DNA of 34,997 nucleotides from Bacteroidales bacterium (GTDB taxonomy: Bacteria; Bacteroidota; Bacteroidia; Bacteroidales; UBA932): NCBI GenBank assembly GCA_016288775.1, contig JAEELG010000001.1, positions 1 to 34,997 of the forward strand, read 5' to 3'. Position 1 is the first letter of the stretch. Each line of letters opens with the position of its first letter. Below, in pieces: positions 6,747 to 14,568 of this stretch. Below the pieces are notes generated by a model. That model worked only from the letters and a program-made list of their open reading frames with translations. It searched no databases and was not told the origin of the DNA. The position numbers were made by a program, and so were the translations under genes.

Positions 6747-6819
6747 AAGATCAGTTACTTGTCCATGATCTTGTCGGGATTGTTGTCGATATTATCGAAT
6801 ATACTGAAGAACCAGTACG

Positions 6820-7266
6820 TCACCAAACAGATTCTCCCACTGTGATTTCCATGGTCTTATGCATGATGCCGCACTCGTCAAAGGGTTCGGAGGTGACGCG
6901 GAAGCCTAACTTTTCATAGAAGGGAATGACCTGCTGCTGCGCATGCAGGACGATATGGCTGCAGCCCAGCTGCGCCCGGCACACCTCCATGGCGGCCTTC
7001 ATGACCTCCAGACCGTACCCTTTGCCACGCACAGTTGTAAGTACACGACCGATATGGGCACTCCCCTCCTCGGCATAGCAGCGTGCGTAGGCGACAATCT
7101 TGCCGTTATCCAAGAGTGTGATATGCGTCGAGTACAGGTCCTGCTCGTCCAGCTCGGCGCACAGCGTAATCTTCTGTTCGAGCACGAAGACCTGCCCCCG
7201 CACCTCGCAGATTCGGAAGAACTCCTCCGCCGAGAGTTCGCGAAAAGTTTTGACTGCCAATTGCAT
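6820..7266 (-). CDS. GNAT acetyltransferase, ElaA-like
   Basis: A 148-residue N-acetyltransferase. The N-terminal block LSAEEFFRICEVRGQVFVLEQ, followed by an acidic ELDEQD and a His (STHI), is the signature of the ElaA subgroup. The acetyl-CoA loop is RVLTTVRGKGYG (about 74-85) and the closing block FYEKLGFRVTSEPFDECGIMH fits the family. The start is ATG 7266; a longer open frame upstream is antisense-like sequence over the flavoprotein gene. It follows the flavoprotein gene with an 11-nt gap, within an operon of small-molecule-modifying enzymes. The substrate is unknown for this subgroup. Confidence 0.85.
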   Translation of the reverse strand: MQLAVKTFRELSAEEFFRICEVRGQVFVLEQKITLCAELDEQDLYSTHITLLDNGKIVAYARCYAEEGSAHIGRVLTTVRGKGYGLEVMKAAMEVCRAQLGCSHIVLHAQQQVIPFYEKLGFRVTSEPFDECGIMHKTMEITVGESVW

Positions 7267-7277
7267 ACGTGCTGCTT

Positions 7278-7898
7278 CTATCGAATAAAACTCATCGGTT
7301 CCCCGGGCTCGTCGCTGCCGGGCATCGGTTTGCCGCCGGTGGCCTTCAGCATGGCTGCCATGTTGTTCGCCAGCGTGCGCATAGTCTGCATGCCTTCCGT
7401 ATCCAATGCGGCCTGACCGGGCTCGCGGCCATATACGATGTTCCAGTACTGGGACGGGACCACCGGCATGTTCATCAGCATGAACGGCATGTTGAGCGTC
7501 TGGAAAGCGGCGGTCGCTCCGCCTCTGCGGCACACGGCCACGGCAGCGGCGGGCTTGCCCCGGAAGGCGGCGCCATTGGAATACAGCATGCGCTGGACTA
7601 TGGCCATCAGGGCCCCATTGGGCTGCCCGTAATAGACCGGGGAGCCGACGATGAGCGCCTCGGCGTCATTCATCTTGGCCGAAATGCCATTGCAGACATC
7701 ATCATTGAAGACACACGCGCCGGGTTTTTCCTTGCAGGTATTGCAGGCGATGCACCCTCGCAGAGGCTTATTGCCGATCCAGACTATTTCGCTGTCGATA
7801 CCAAGTTTCTCCAATTGCCCTGCAATCTCCGCCAAAGCAATGGACGTGTTGCCCTTCTGACGGGGGCTGCCGTTTATCATCAATACCTTCATATTCAT
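7278..7898 (-). CDS. Flavodoxin-fold NAD(P)H-dependent FMN reductase / iron-sulfur flavoprotein-like
   Basis: A 206-residue cytoplasmic protein. MKVLMINGSPRQKGNTSIAL is the FMN-phosphate loop (S/T-rich P-loop of the flavodoxin fold), and GSPVYYGQPNGALM is the second FMN-binding loop. Between them, CIACNTCKEKPGAC (C-x2-C-x2-C-x6-C) is the compact cysteine motif of Isf-type flavoproteins that ligates a [4Fe-4S] cluster, so an Isf-like electron carrier or quinone/aromatic reductase is likely. I chose ATG 7898, 4 nt after the Nudix stop; ATG 7892 is equally possible. It is co-transcribed with the Nudix and GNAT genes. Confidence 0.8.
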   Translation of the reverse strand: MNMKVLMINGSPRQKGNTSIALAEIAGQLEKLGIDSEIVWIGNKPLRGCIACNTCKEKPGACVFNDDVCNGISAKMNDAEALIVGSPVYYGQPNGALMAIVQRMLYSNGAAFRGKPAAAVAVCRRGGATAAFQTLNMPFMLMNMPVVPSQYWNIVYGREPGQAALDTEGMQTMRTLANNMAAMLKATGGKPMPGSDEPGEPMSFIR

Positions 7899-7902
7899 AA
7901 CA

Positions 7903-8319
7903 CTAGTATTTGTTCCCACAACTCATTCCTTCGATTGCAGCCGGAATGAGCAATATCACTTGCCAGTCGGCCGGCAGCCAATTGACGCTGCCGAGCTGAT
8001 CTTTCGTGAGCCAGCGGGCGGCCTCGTGCTCCTTGAGCGTGAGGCTGCCGCTCTCTATGTGGCACCAGAAGCAGTGCATCTTCAGATGAAAGGAGGGATA
8101 GTCCCACTCGACGGTCTGTAGCAGCCGCTCTATGCCGATCCTTGTTTCCAACTCCTCCCATATCTCCCGCTTCAGGGCCTCTTCCGGCGATTCGCCCGGT
8201 TCCCTTTTTCCGCCCGGGAACTCCCAATAGTCTTTCCACTCGCCATAGCCCCTCTGAGTGGCGAAGATACGTCCCTCGTCATCGTGTATGATAGCTGCAA
8301 CTACTTCTATCTGTTTCAT
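7903..8319 (-). CDS. Nudix hydrolase, MutT/NudG-like (deoxy)nucleoside triphosphate pyrophosphohydrolase
   Basis: A 138-residue Nudix protein. The Nudix box is complete: GKREPGESPEEALKREIWEEL, matching G-x5-E-x7-REUxEE with the metal-binding glutamates. The start MKQIEVVAAIIHDDEGRIFATQR closely resembles E. coli NudG/MutT, which hydrolyse oxidised or modified (d)NTPs to the monophosphate, so a house-cleaning role is likely. Downstream WDYPSFHLKMHCFWCHIESG and EHEAARWLTKDQL are typical too. Its ATG overlaps the stop of the PstS-like lipoprotein gene (ATGA). Confidence 0.9.
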   Translation of the reverse strand: MKQIEVVAAIIHDDEGRIFATQRGYGEWKDYWEFPGGKREPGESPEEALKREIWEELETRIGIERLLQTVEWDYPSFHLKMHCFWCHIESGSLTLKEHEAARWLTKDQLGSVNWLPADWQVILLIPAAIEGMSCGNKY

Positions 8320-9296
8320 TCGTCTATCGCAATATACCCGCTCTCGTCAATTATATCCGCGCCCTTTTTGGTAAAGAGGAACCGGTAGAGCTTGTATGCC
8401 ATACTCTCATGGTCTTCGGTCTTGCGGACTGCAGCGTAGATGCTTGACACAAACGGATATTTTTTGGTCCTCAGCGATTCCTTGCTGGGTGCTACGCCGT
8501 CAATGGAGAGCATATCGACCTTCAACAAGTCGCGCACCATGGCCGTACAGTAAAAGAACGGCGTGTAGCCGATGCCATACTCATCGCCTTCGAGCTGCAT
8601 ATAGGGAGAAGCCATCTGCGAGCCTATGATTTCAGCCATATATGTCCCGTCTATCATTGTCAGCCCCTTCATGACCAGAGTCTCCATCTTCTCCTGACTG
8701 CCGGAATCTGCGTTGCGGATGTAAGGCGTGATGGCATGGTCGACACCACCGACCTCCTTCCAATTGGTGATCTCTCCGGTATAGATCTTCCGCACCTGGT
8801 CCGACGTCAGGTTTTTGACGGGATTCTTGGGGTTGACGATGAAAACCAGCGCATCGATGGCCAGCGGGGCCGTTTCCAGTGCAACGCCCAATTCGGCCGC
8901 GGATGCCTTCTCGTTCCTGGAAATGTCACGGCTTGCGATAATCACGTCCGTCTTGCCTTCCAAAAGGTTCATATAGGCCCCGTGCGTGCCGCTGCAGAGG
9001 TTCTTAGCCAGATAATCATTGTAGGAGAACGACTCGTCAGAAGAGAAATCAGGCGTGATGATGTATGTAGTCCCGCTCATCCAGTCCACTTCCCACTTGT
9101 ACGGTACGCCCAGCAGTTTGTATGCTACCAGGTCCCTGACGGGGCGGGTGCTGGTCGAGCAGTCAGTCAGCGGCCACTCTTCCAGTTTGACATCCTTCAG
9201 GTCGATTTCCGGATTGCCGATTCCATTACACCCGCAAAGACCGGTAAACAACAAGACGGCGGCAGCAAAAGCAAAAACAAAATGACGTTTATCCAT
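8316..9296 (-). CDS. PstS-like phosphate-binding lipoprotein (orphan)
   Basis: A 326-residue secreted protein with a lipoprotein signal (AVLLFTGLCGC, Cys23 the likely lipidated residue). Motifs of the PstS/PBP-like family: DCSTSTRPVRDLV (compare DGSST..P, the phosphate loop), TDVIIASRDIS, ALVFIVNPKNPVKNLTSDQVRKIYTGEITNWKEVGG (segment 154-187; very characteristic), and YIRNADSGSQE (compare R..GSGT). No PstC, PstA, PstB or PhoU gene is in the window, and its neighbours are a Nudix hydrolase and redox enzymes, so it may act as a scavenger or sensor and not in Pst transport; a distant transporter is also possible. It starts 8 nt after the hypothetical gene 9305-9664. Confidence 0.85.
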   Translation of the reverse strand: MDKRHFVFAFAAAVLLFTGLCGCNGIGNPEIDLKDVKLEEWPLTDCSTSTRPVRDLVAYKLLGVPYKWEVDWMSGTTYIITPDFSSDESFSYNDYLAKNLCSGTHGAYMNLLEGKTDVIIASRDISRNEKASAAELGVALETAPLAIDALVFIVNPKNPVKNLTSDQVRKIYTGEITNWKEVGGVDHAITPYIRNADSGSQEKMETLVMKGLTMIDGTYMAEIIGSQMASPYMQLEGDEYGIGYTPFFYCTAMVRDLLKVDMLSIDGVAPSKESLRTKKYPFVSSIYAAVRKTEDHESMAYKLYRFLFTKKGADIIDESGYIAIDE

Positions 9297-9304
9297 AGTA
9301 TTTT

Positions 9305-9664
9305 TTATTTTGAAACCAGCGAATGAAGCCTGAATGAGTAATATCCCCTGCTGTCCAGATATGCCAGAGCATCTTTGAGCAAGGCCTCCTTGACAGCGTC
9401 GTCAAGGTCTGAATGGAAAAGGATGTCGATGAAGAACTCAATGCCCTGGTTGGACAGTTCCACTTTTTCCACGAGATACAGGATTGGATTATCCTCCCGG
9501 AGTACGGACTCCAGGTCGAACGGAAGGCTTGCCTTCCCGAATTCTTCCTTCACGTCGGCCAGGGTGTAATCCTGGGCGCAGCCATCCAATAAGCCCAACT
9601 TGCGGGCTATCTTCATCAGCATCTCGCCGATACGGTCAATCTCTCTGATAATAAAATCTTCCAT
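9305..9664 (-). CDS. Conserved-looking hypothetical cytoplasmic protein
   Basis: A 119-residue, mostly helical, acidic protein without signal peptide or membrane segment (MEDFIIREIDRIGEMLMKIA at the start, YLDSRGYYSFRLHSL at the end). I do not recognise a named family. The pattern (N-terminal helical EIDRIGEML, then paired amphipathic helices) resembles small tetratricopeptide-like proteins of unknown function. It heads the minus-strand operon running to the Fic remnant and has its own promoter in the divergent region 9682-9721. Confidence 0.6.
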   Translation of the reverse strand: MEDFIIREIDRIGEMLMKIARKLGLLDGCAQDYTLADVKEEFGKASLPFDLESVLREDNPILYLVEKVELSNQGIEFFIDILFHSDLDDAVKEALLKDALAYLDSRGYYSFRLHSLVSK

Positions 9665-9681
9665 GCTAAATCATTTCTTTT

Positions 9682-9721
9682 GCAAATATACGATTTGAGT
9701 GCGATAAATTCGTATATTTGC
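9682..9721. promoter_or_regulatory. Divergent promoter pair in a 12-bp inverted repeat
   Basis: GCAAATATACGA (9682-9693) and TCGTATATTTGC (9710-9721) form a perfect inverted repeat with a 16-bp centre. Each arm contains TATATTTG: 9683-9690 on the minus strand for the gene at 9664 and 9713-9720 on the plus strand for the gene at 9740. A TTTG at 9694-9697 on the plus strand sits only 15 bp from its -7 box. The -33 area of each promoter overlaps the -7 box of the other, so the two are probably mutually exclusive. Confidence 0.7.
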
Positions 9722-9739
9722 TAATCATCTTATTAAATA

Positions 9740-10591
9740 ATGCAATCTTACGAGAGAATCGACTTGAACGACTACGTCCGCACAGGAGAGGGCGGAACGG
9801 CCGTTTCTTATAAGCACAGGACGCGCAGTTCACTGGCCAAGCTCTACAACCCTGGATTTGAGGCCGACAGGGCCGCTGCCGAGTTCCTTACCGCCCGTAC
9901 CGTTTACGATATGGGCATCCACACGCCGAAGCCCTACCGCCTGGTTACGGACGGCGGGCGCTTTGGTGCCGAATACGAGTTTATTCCAGGAAAACGTTCA
10001 TTTACCCGCATTGTCTCAGAGGAACCGCAAAGGCTCGAAGAAATATCCCTTGAATTCGCAAGGCAGGCCCGCCAACTGCATTCCACGAAGGCCGATACTT
10101 CAAATCTGCGCTCCTATAAGCATGCGATGCGCCAGTTTTATCTGGAAAAGGACCTTGTACCTCAGGATTACAAGGAGCGTGCGCTCCGTTTTATCGAAAC
10201 CGTCCCGGAGGCCGACACCTGCCTCCACGGCGACCTCCAGATCGGCAATATAATCACCGACGGCAAGTCCATATGGTGGATCGACGTGGGCGAGTTCGCA
10301 TATGGGCTTCCTGAATGGGACCTTAGCCTGATGTGGACCATCTGCAACAATATGGATGACGAACGTGCGAACATTCTTTTCCATGTGTCGCATGAAACCC
10401 TTGCTGCACACTGGAGCATCTTCCTGCCTGCATATCTGGGAACCACGGACAGGCAGACCCTGGAAGAATACACCAGGCGCCTGCTGCCGTTCTATGCCGC
10501 CAAGGTTCCCTATGTCTTCGACATGGCCAACCATATGGTTCTTCCCGAAGCGGCGTTTCAAAAACTGGTCAATTTGTTCCCTGAAGGATAG
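9740..10591 (+). CDS. Aminoglycoside-phosphotransferase-fold kinase (TIGR02172-like)
   Basis: A 283-residue cytoplasmic protein kinase-like enzyme. The ATP-site lysine is probably Lys34 (SLAKLYNPGF), followed by helix glutamates 46-48. The catalytic loop is CLHGDLQIGNII (His163, Asp165, Asn170), and the metal-binding Asp182 lies in WWIDVGEF, in place of DFG. This is the APH/choline-kinase layout; its overall form resembles the TIGR02172 subfamily. The phosphate acceptor is unknown and need not be an antibiotic. Expression is divergent from the 9664 operon. The predicted start at about 9726 gives a leader of roughly 15 nt. Confidence 0.85.
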   Translation: MQSYERIDLNDYVRTGEGGTAVSYKHRTRSSLAKLYNPGFEADRAAAEFLTARTVYDMGIHTPKPYRLVTDGGRFGAEYEFIPGKRSFTRIVSEEPQRLEEISLEFARQARQLHSTKADTSNLRSYKHAMRQFYLEKDLVPQDYKERALRFIETVPEADTCLHGDLQIGNIITDGKSIWWIDVGEFAYGLPEWDLSLMWTICNNMDDERANILFHVSHETLAAHWSIFLPAYLGTTDRQTLEEYTRRLLPFYAAKVPYVFDMANHMVLPEAAFQKLVNLFPEG

Positions 10592-10629
10592 TCAATCGCT
10601 TAAGACTAGGAAAAAGTGCCAATTAGTTT

Positions 10630-10637
10630 TATATTTG
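10630..10637 (+). promoter_or_regulatory. -7 box of the DUF4988-type lipoprotein gene
   Basis: TATATTTG (10630-10637) fits the Bacteroidota -7 consensus 28 bp upstream of ATG 10665. No clear TTG is seen at the -33 position. It is the only promoter-like site visible upstream of the whole plus-strand cluster to 20378. Confidence 0.65.
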
Positions 10638-10664
10638 TAGAATAAGATAATAATCATACCTGAT

Positions 10665-13613
10665 ATGGAAAGACTCTTCAAGCTTCTTTTAACAGCTGCA
10701 ATCGGCTTATCGTTCCTCGCCGTTTCGTGCGAAAAGTATAATGATTCGGAGCTACGCGAGAAGATTTCCGGCCTGGAAGACCGGGTTTTGTCGCTCGAGT
10801 CCAAGATGGCCATTGCCAACAGCAATATCGAAAGTCTCAAAAGCATTGTGGCCGCGCTGGATGGCAAAGTATATGTCACTTCCGTGAAGAAGCTCTCCGA
10901 CGGATATGTGATTCATTTCAACACAGGAGATCCTGTAATCATCAAGGACGGCGTGAGCCCGGTTATCGGCGTCAAGGCCAAAGACGGCGTATACTACTGG
11001 ACGCTCAACGGCGAGTGGCTGTTGGACAACGAAGGCAAGATGATTCCCGTCACCGGCCCTGCCGGAGCTGACGGCAAACCCGGGGCAGACGGCAAACCGG
11101 GCGCTGACGGCAAGCCCGGAGCAAACGCCGTTGCGCCGCAGCTTAAGATAGAAGACGGCTACTGGTATGTTTCCACCGACGGCGGCACGACCTGGAACAA
11201 GCTGGACAAGGCGACCGGAGAAGACGGCGATTCTTTCTTCACCCTCGTAGAACAGGATGAACTGCATGTTTATCTGACACTCGCCGACGGGACTGTGATA
11301 ACCATCCCTTTCTGCGATGTCGAGACCCTGCTCACTCGCATACAGAGCATCGTTTACGTGCCCGACTACGACGACTGCAAGATTACCGTCAATTCCGCAC
11401 TCATCAAGTATGGCGCCCAGGCTGCCCTCATGGACCAGCCCACCGAAATAACCTATCAGATCCTTCCTGCCAGCCTTGCAAGCGTTTTGGCGGACAACAT
11501 TTGGACCTGGAACAGGTACATGAATCCGAAAGCGGACGAATTCTGGGATTTCTGTAACAGTATGTATCTGCTTAATCTGCCGAATCTGGATAAGATCAGC
11601 GGACAGGCTTTCCGAGACTTCCTGAAAGAGTTTGGCATTAAAGACATCTTCGCCTGGTTTGACGTACGCCAGGTAAACACCCGTGCGGGAGGCGATGAGA
11701 ACACTGAAAAATACAGCTTGAAAATAATGGATATTGTCAAAGCGGATAACAATACGGGCGAAATCACCTTCAAGGTCATGCCGGTGAACATTGCCTCCGA
11801 AAGCTTTGCCGCTGCCGGCCTCAAGCCGGAAGAAGAAGTTGACAATAACAACTGTGTCCATTATGTCTACGATTACGACGAGCTGAAAGCCTACCAGAAC
11901 CGCACAGCCTTTGCGGCCCAGTTGAGGCTCTACCAGATTCAGGATTTCAAGTGGGCAGGAAAGGACGAAAACGGCGCCTCACAATATAAAGATTACGAAA
12001 ATGAGCTTGCCAGCACCTACACCGGTCTCTACCCCAATATCCTGGAGACGATAGAGTTGCTGCAAGGCACATATGCCACGGACCCCAACGGCAATCTTGT
12101 CCCCATTGACGGCCTCAACAAGAACCAGACTCTCCCCCACAACGTATTCCGCAAGGACGGCACTGACGCCGAGCCCGGCTACCGTACCATCATGGATGGC
12201 CTGACCCCCGCTTTCATAATCGGCGGCAAGACCGTATCGGCAAAAGAGGCCTACGAACTTGGCTACATGCTTCCCGGCTATGAGATGAAGGCGGAGGCCG
12301 TCAAGAATGGTTCCGTCGACGCGGCCGTCATAGTTTCCGAGAATTCAGACGGCCTGATTGAGGTCGAGATGGACCCCGATGCCTCAGAGAAGGTCCGAAA
12401 GGCCGCCGTGGGTTGCTCCGTGGAAGGCAAGTATACCCTCAAGACTCCGTTCGGAACGACGGAATGCAACGGAGTTGTCACTATCACGGACGGCGATGCA
12501 GGCCCGGGACCGGGCGACGACCCCAACAATCCCCAGACGACGGACGAGGAGTACGACTTCCTGCATGTGGACAATTATACGTTCAATGCCGATGACGAAG
12601 ACTTCGACGCCAACGACGGAAGCGTGGTATGGTGGACGCAATGCGCCCCCGCCTATTATTCCGAGCCTTTTGACCCCGGCAATCCCGACGCCGACAGGGC
12701 CACTTTCATGCATGCACTGGCAGACTACAGCATGATGCCGGTCAACCTCTTGGGGCTCGGTTTCAACGTAGTGGACAGCAATGACAATGTCTTGACCGAC
12801 GATGAGATGGAGAAGGCCGGCCTGGAGGTGCGATTCGGGTATTCCGACGAGACTCTTGGCGCTCAGGAGCTTCCGGCCTTCAATCAGTACGGCGGGTTCA
12901 TGTATTACAACGACCTCTGGCTGGACAAGACGTCTTTCTTCTACCAGACGAGCATGCCGTTCATCCCGATGAGAGCGCACCTGTTCAAGAAAACGGCCGC
13001 CGGCCAGAAAGAGCTTACGACACGCTTCAGCAAGCCAAAGGCATCCGTAGCCAATCCGTCCAAAGTGCTGGATTACAGTGCCTATGCCCTCGCGCCCTGG
13101 CTTACTTTCGACGAGCTTTCTGGCGAGGACATATATATTGCCCTTAACCAAAACACTGTTTACCGGGAGCCGCTTACCCAGTCTATCTTCCTTATGGACA
13201 ATCGTCTGGACGGACTCAGTTATTCCGTCATAGACAGCGGTGAATGGGTAACCGGAAACGTAAGCGTGGATGACGCGAAAGCCGAAATTGCCCCTCCCGA
13301 AGGTAATGGCTACCTGGAAGGCATTTCGGCAAAGGATGCATATCACATTACCAGCGACCTGGAATTCAATTTTTCCGGCCTGACCAATGGTCTTCCCAAG
13401 CAGATTAAACAGCTTATCAGTGTCGTATACAGTTCGAACGGCATGGACTTCTTCTACGAGCCCGCCGAAGGCAGGAAACCTTACATACAGTACGACAACA
13501 CCGGCCAGGTCCAATTAATTGGTGTGGTAGAATTACCAATTCATGTGGAGTTGCCCAATCCCTGGCAGGAAACCCTGGCTGCCGACTTTTCGGTAATCAT
13601 AGAGGGTCAATAG
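10665..13613 (+). CDS. Large surface lipoprotein with coiled coil and collagen-like repeat (DUF4988/PL29-N type)
   Basis: A 982-residue lipoprotein. The signal LLTAAIGLSFLAVSC gives lipidated Cys22. Residues 25-66 form a heptad coiled coil (LREKISGLEDRVLSLESKMA), followed by a small beta domain (67-130) of the DUF4988 type found at the N-terminus of some PL29-type and other Bacteroidota surface proteins. Residues 131-155 hold GADGKP collagen-like triplets, then a beta domain repeating the DGYW/GGTTW pattern. A Gly/Pro/Asp linker near 610-625 (DAGPGPGDDPNN) precedes a C-terminal half of unknown fold. A trimeric stalk presenting C-terminal domains at the cell surface is a reasonable inference. 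No catalytic lyase motif is recognised. The next gene begins 1 nt after its stop, so it may be co-transcribed with the signalling/transport cluster. Confidence 0.75.
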   Translation: MERLFKLLLTAAIGLSFLAVSCEKYNDSELREKISGLEDRVLSLESKMAIANSNIESLKSIVAALDGKVYVTSVKKLSDGYVIHFNTGDPVIIKDGVSPVIGVKAKDGVYYWTLNGEWLLDNEGKMIPVTGPAGADGKPGADGKPGADGKPGANAVAPQLKIEDGYWYVSTDGGTTWNKLDKATGEDGDSFFTLVEQDELHVYLTLADGTVITIPFCDVETLLTRIQSIVYVPDYDDCKITVNSALIKYGAQAALMDQPTEITYQILPASLASVLADNIWTWNRYMNPKADEFWDFCNSMYLLNLPNLDKISGQAFRDFLKEFGIKDIFAWFDVRQVNTRAGGDENTEKYSLKIMDIVKADNNTGEITFKVMPVNIASESFAAAGLKPEEEVDNNNCVHYVYDYDELKAYQNRTAFAAQLRLYQIQDFKWAGKDENGASQYKDYENELASTYTGLYPNILETIELLQGTYATDPNGNLVPIDGLNKNQTLPHNVFRKDGTDAEPGYRTIMDGLTPAFIIGGKTVSAKEAYELGYMLPGYEMKAEAVKNGSVDAAVIVSENSDGLIEVEMDPDASEKVRKAAVGCSVEGKYTLKTPFGTTECNGVVTITDGDAGPGPGDDPNNPQTTDEEYDFLHVDNYTFNADDEDFDANDGSVVWWTQCAPAYYSEPFDPGNPDADRATFMHALADYSMMPVNLLGLGFNVVDSNDNVLTDDEMEKAGLEVRFGYSDETLGAQELPAFNQYGGFMYYNDLWLDKTSFFYQTSMPFIPMRAHLFKKTAAGQKELTTRFSKPKASVANPSKVLDYSAYALAPWLTFDELSGEDIYIALNQNTVYREPLTQSIFLMDNRLDGLSYSVIDSGEWVTGNVSVDDAKAEIAPPEGNGYLEGISAKDAYHITSDLEFNFSGLTNGLPKQIKQLISVVYSSNGMDFFYEPAEGRKPYIQYDNTGQVQLIGVVELPIHVELPNPWQETLAADFSVIIEGQ
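11064..11117 (+). repeat. Three 18-bp tandem repeats coding GADGKP
   Basis: Units at 11064-11081, 11082-11099 and 11100-11117 encode (Gly-Ala-Asp-Gly-Lys-Pro)x3 with silent differences at third positions. Repeat number may vary by slippage or recombination, changing the length of the collagen-like stalk. Confidence 0.85.
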
Positions 13614-13614
13614 T

Positions 13615-14568
13615 ATGAGCGTACGGACCATATTGAGAGCATCCGCCGTTGCCGTCCTCGGTCTGTGGGCGATAACGGCGGCGGCGCAGGACGACGCCTT
13701 TGTGTTTACTCCCCAGTGGACTGCCCAGGCACAGTTCGCAGGCTACTATGTTGCTGAGACGCTGGGCTTTTACAAAGATGCCGGAGTTAATGTGAGGATA
13801 GAGCATCCGTCTGTCACGCAGCCTGCAATGAGCCGTCTGCGCAAGAACGACTGCCAGGCTACGACCCTTCAGCTTTGCCAGGCTTTGGAGATCATCGACG
13901 AAGGCATCCCCCTGGTAAACATTCTGCAGACGTCGATGAACAACGGCATGGTGATAGTATCTGCCCGAGGCAAGGATCCGCTGACGCAGAAAGGCGCGAA
14001 GGTCGGAATCTGGAGCGTCGGCTTCGGCCAGCTGGCCATATGCATGAGCATCAAGGACAACCTGGATTATGAATGGATACGCTTCGCTCAGAACATGAAT
14101 CTGTTCATCGCCGGAGCCCTTGACGCCACGCTGGCCATGAGCTACAATGAATACTTTCAGCTTGCTCAGGCGGGCATGGACGTGAACGACAATAACGTGT
14201 ACCGTTTCTGCGACCATGGTTATAATGTTCAGGAAGACGGCGTCTATATGACCCGTAAGTATTATGCGAAGCATTCCGACCAGGCTCGGCGCTTTGCCGA
14301 AGCCAGCCGCCGGGGGTGGGAGTGGGCCGCTGAGCATCCCGAAGAGGCCCTGGATATCGTGATGCAGTATGTAGACCGCGAGCACATCGCCACCAACCGG
14401 GTGATGCAGCGGCTGATGCTGGGAGAGATCCTGCGCCTGCAGGTCGACCGCGAGTCCGGGCAGCGGGAGTTTCGACTTCGCCCCGACATGGTGGAGCTGG
14501 CAAGCAGCATGATGGTGGAGAATATGATGCTGGACCGCGAGATAACCTATAAAGAGCTAGTTCCATGA
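13615..14568 (+). CDS. NMT1/THI5-type periplasmic binding protein
   Basis: A 317-residue exported protein with signal peptide ending ITAAAQ. The core FVFTPQWTAQAQFAGYYVAETLGFYKDAGVNVRI is the NMT1/THI5-like (PF09084) hallmark, as in ABC-transporter binding proteins for thiamine precursors and sulfonates. Later parts AKVGIWSVGFGQLAI and EDGVYMTRKYYAKHSDQARRFAEA fit too. The ligand is unknown. No NMT1-type permease (SsuC/TauC-like) is present, and the stop overlaps the start of a dCache-containing phosphatase (ATGA). It may therefore present a ligand to that sensor in addition to, or instead of, a transporter (inference). Confidence 0.85.
   Translation: MSVRTILRASAVAVLGLWAITAAAQDDAFVFTPQWTAQAQFAGYYVAETLGFYKDAGVNVRIEHPSVTQPAMSRLRKNDCQATTLQLCQALEIIDEGIPLVNILQTSMNNGMVIVSARGKDPLTQKGAKVGIWSVGFGQLAICMSIKDNLDYEWIRFAQNMNLFIAGALDATLAMSYNEYFQLAQAGMDVNDNNVYRFCDHGYNVQEDGVYMTRKYYAKHSDQARRFAEASRRGWEWAAEHPEEALDIVMQYVDREHIATNRVMQRLMLGEILRLQVDRESGQREFRLRPDMVELASSMMVENMMLDREITYKELVP

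Noticed and set aside
6159..7266. Fic plus GNAT as a toxin-antitoxin or defence pair
   Set aside because: The Fic gene is truncated and no antitoxin-like small gene (FicA/Phd-like) is next to it; the GNAT belongs to the ElaA-like group, not the TacT/AtaT toxin group.
7267..7533. 89-residue extension of the GNAT protein
   Set aside because: Composition (His/Arg-rich, no structure) is that of a shadow frame across the flavoprotein gene; GNAT homology begins at ATG 7266.
10752..11861. 369-codon minus-strand open frame
   Set aside because: Antisense to the coiled-coil lipoprotein gene in GC-rich coding sequence; no signal, promoter or family pattern.
12384..13514. 376-codon minus-strand open frame
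   Set aside because: Antisense shadow of the same lipoprotein gene, without recognisable domains.
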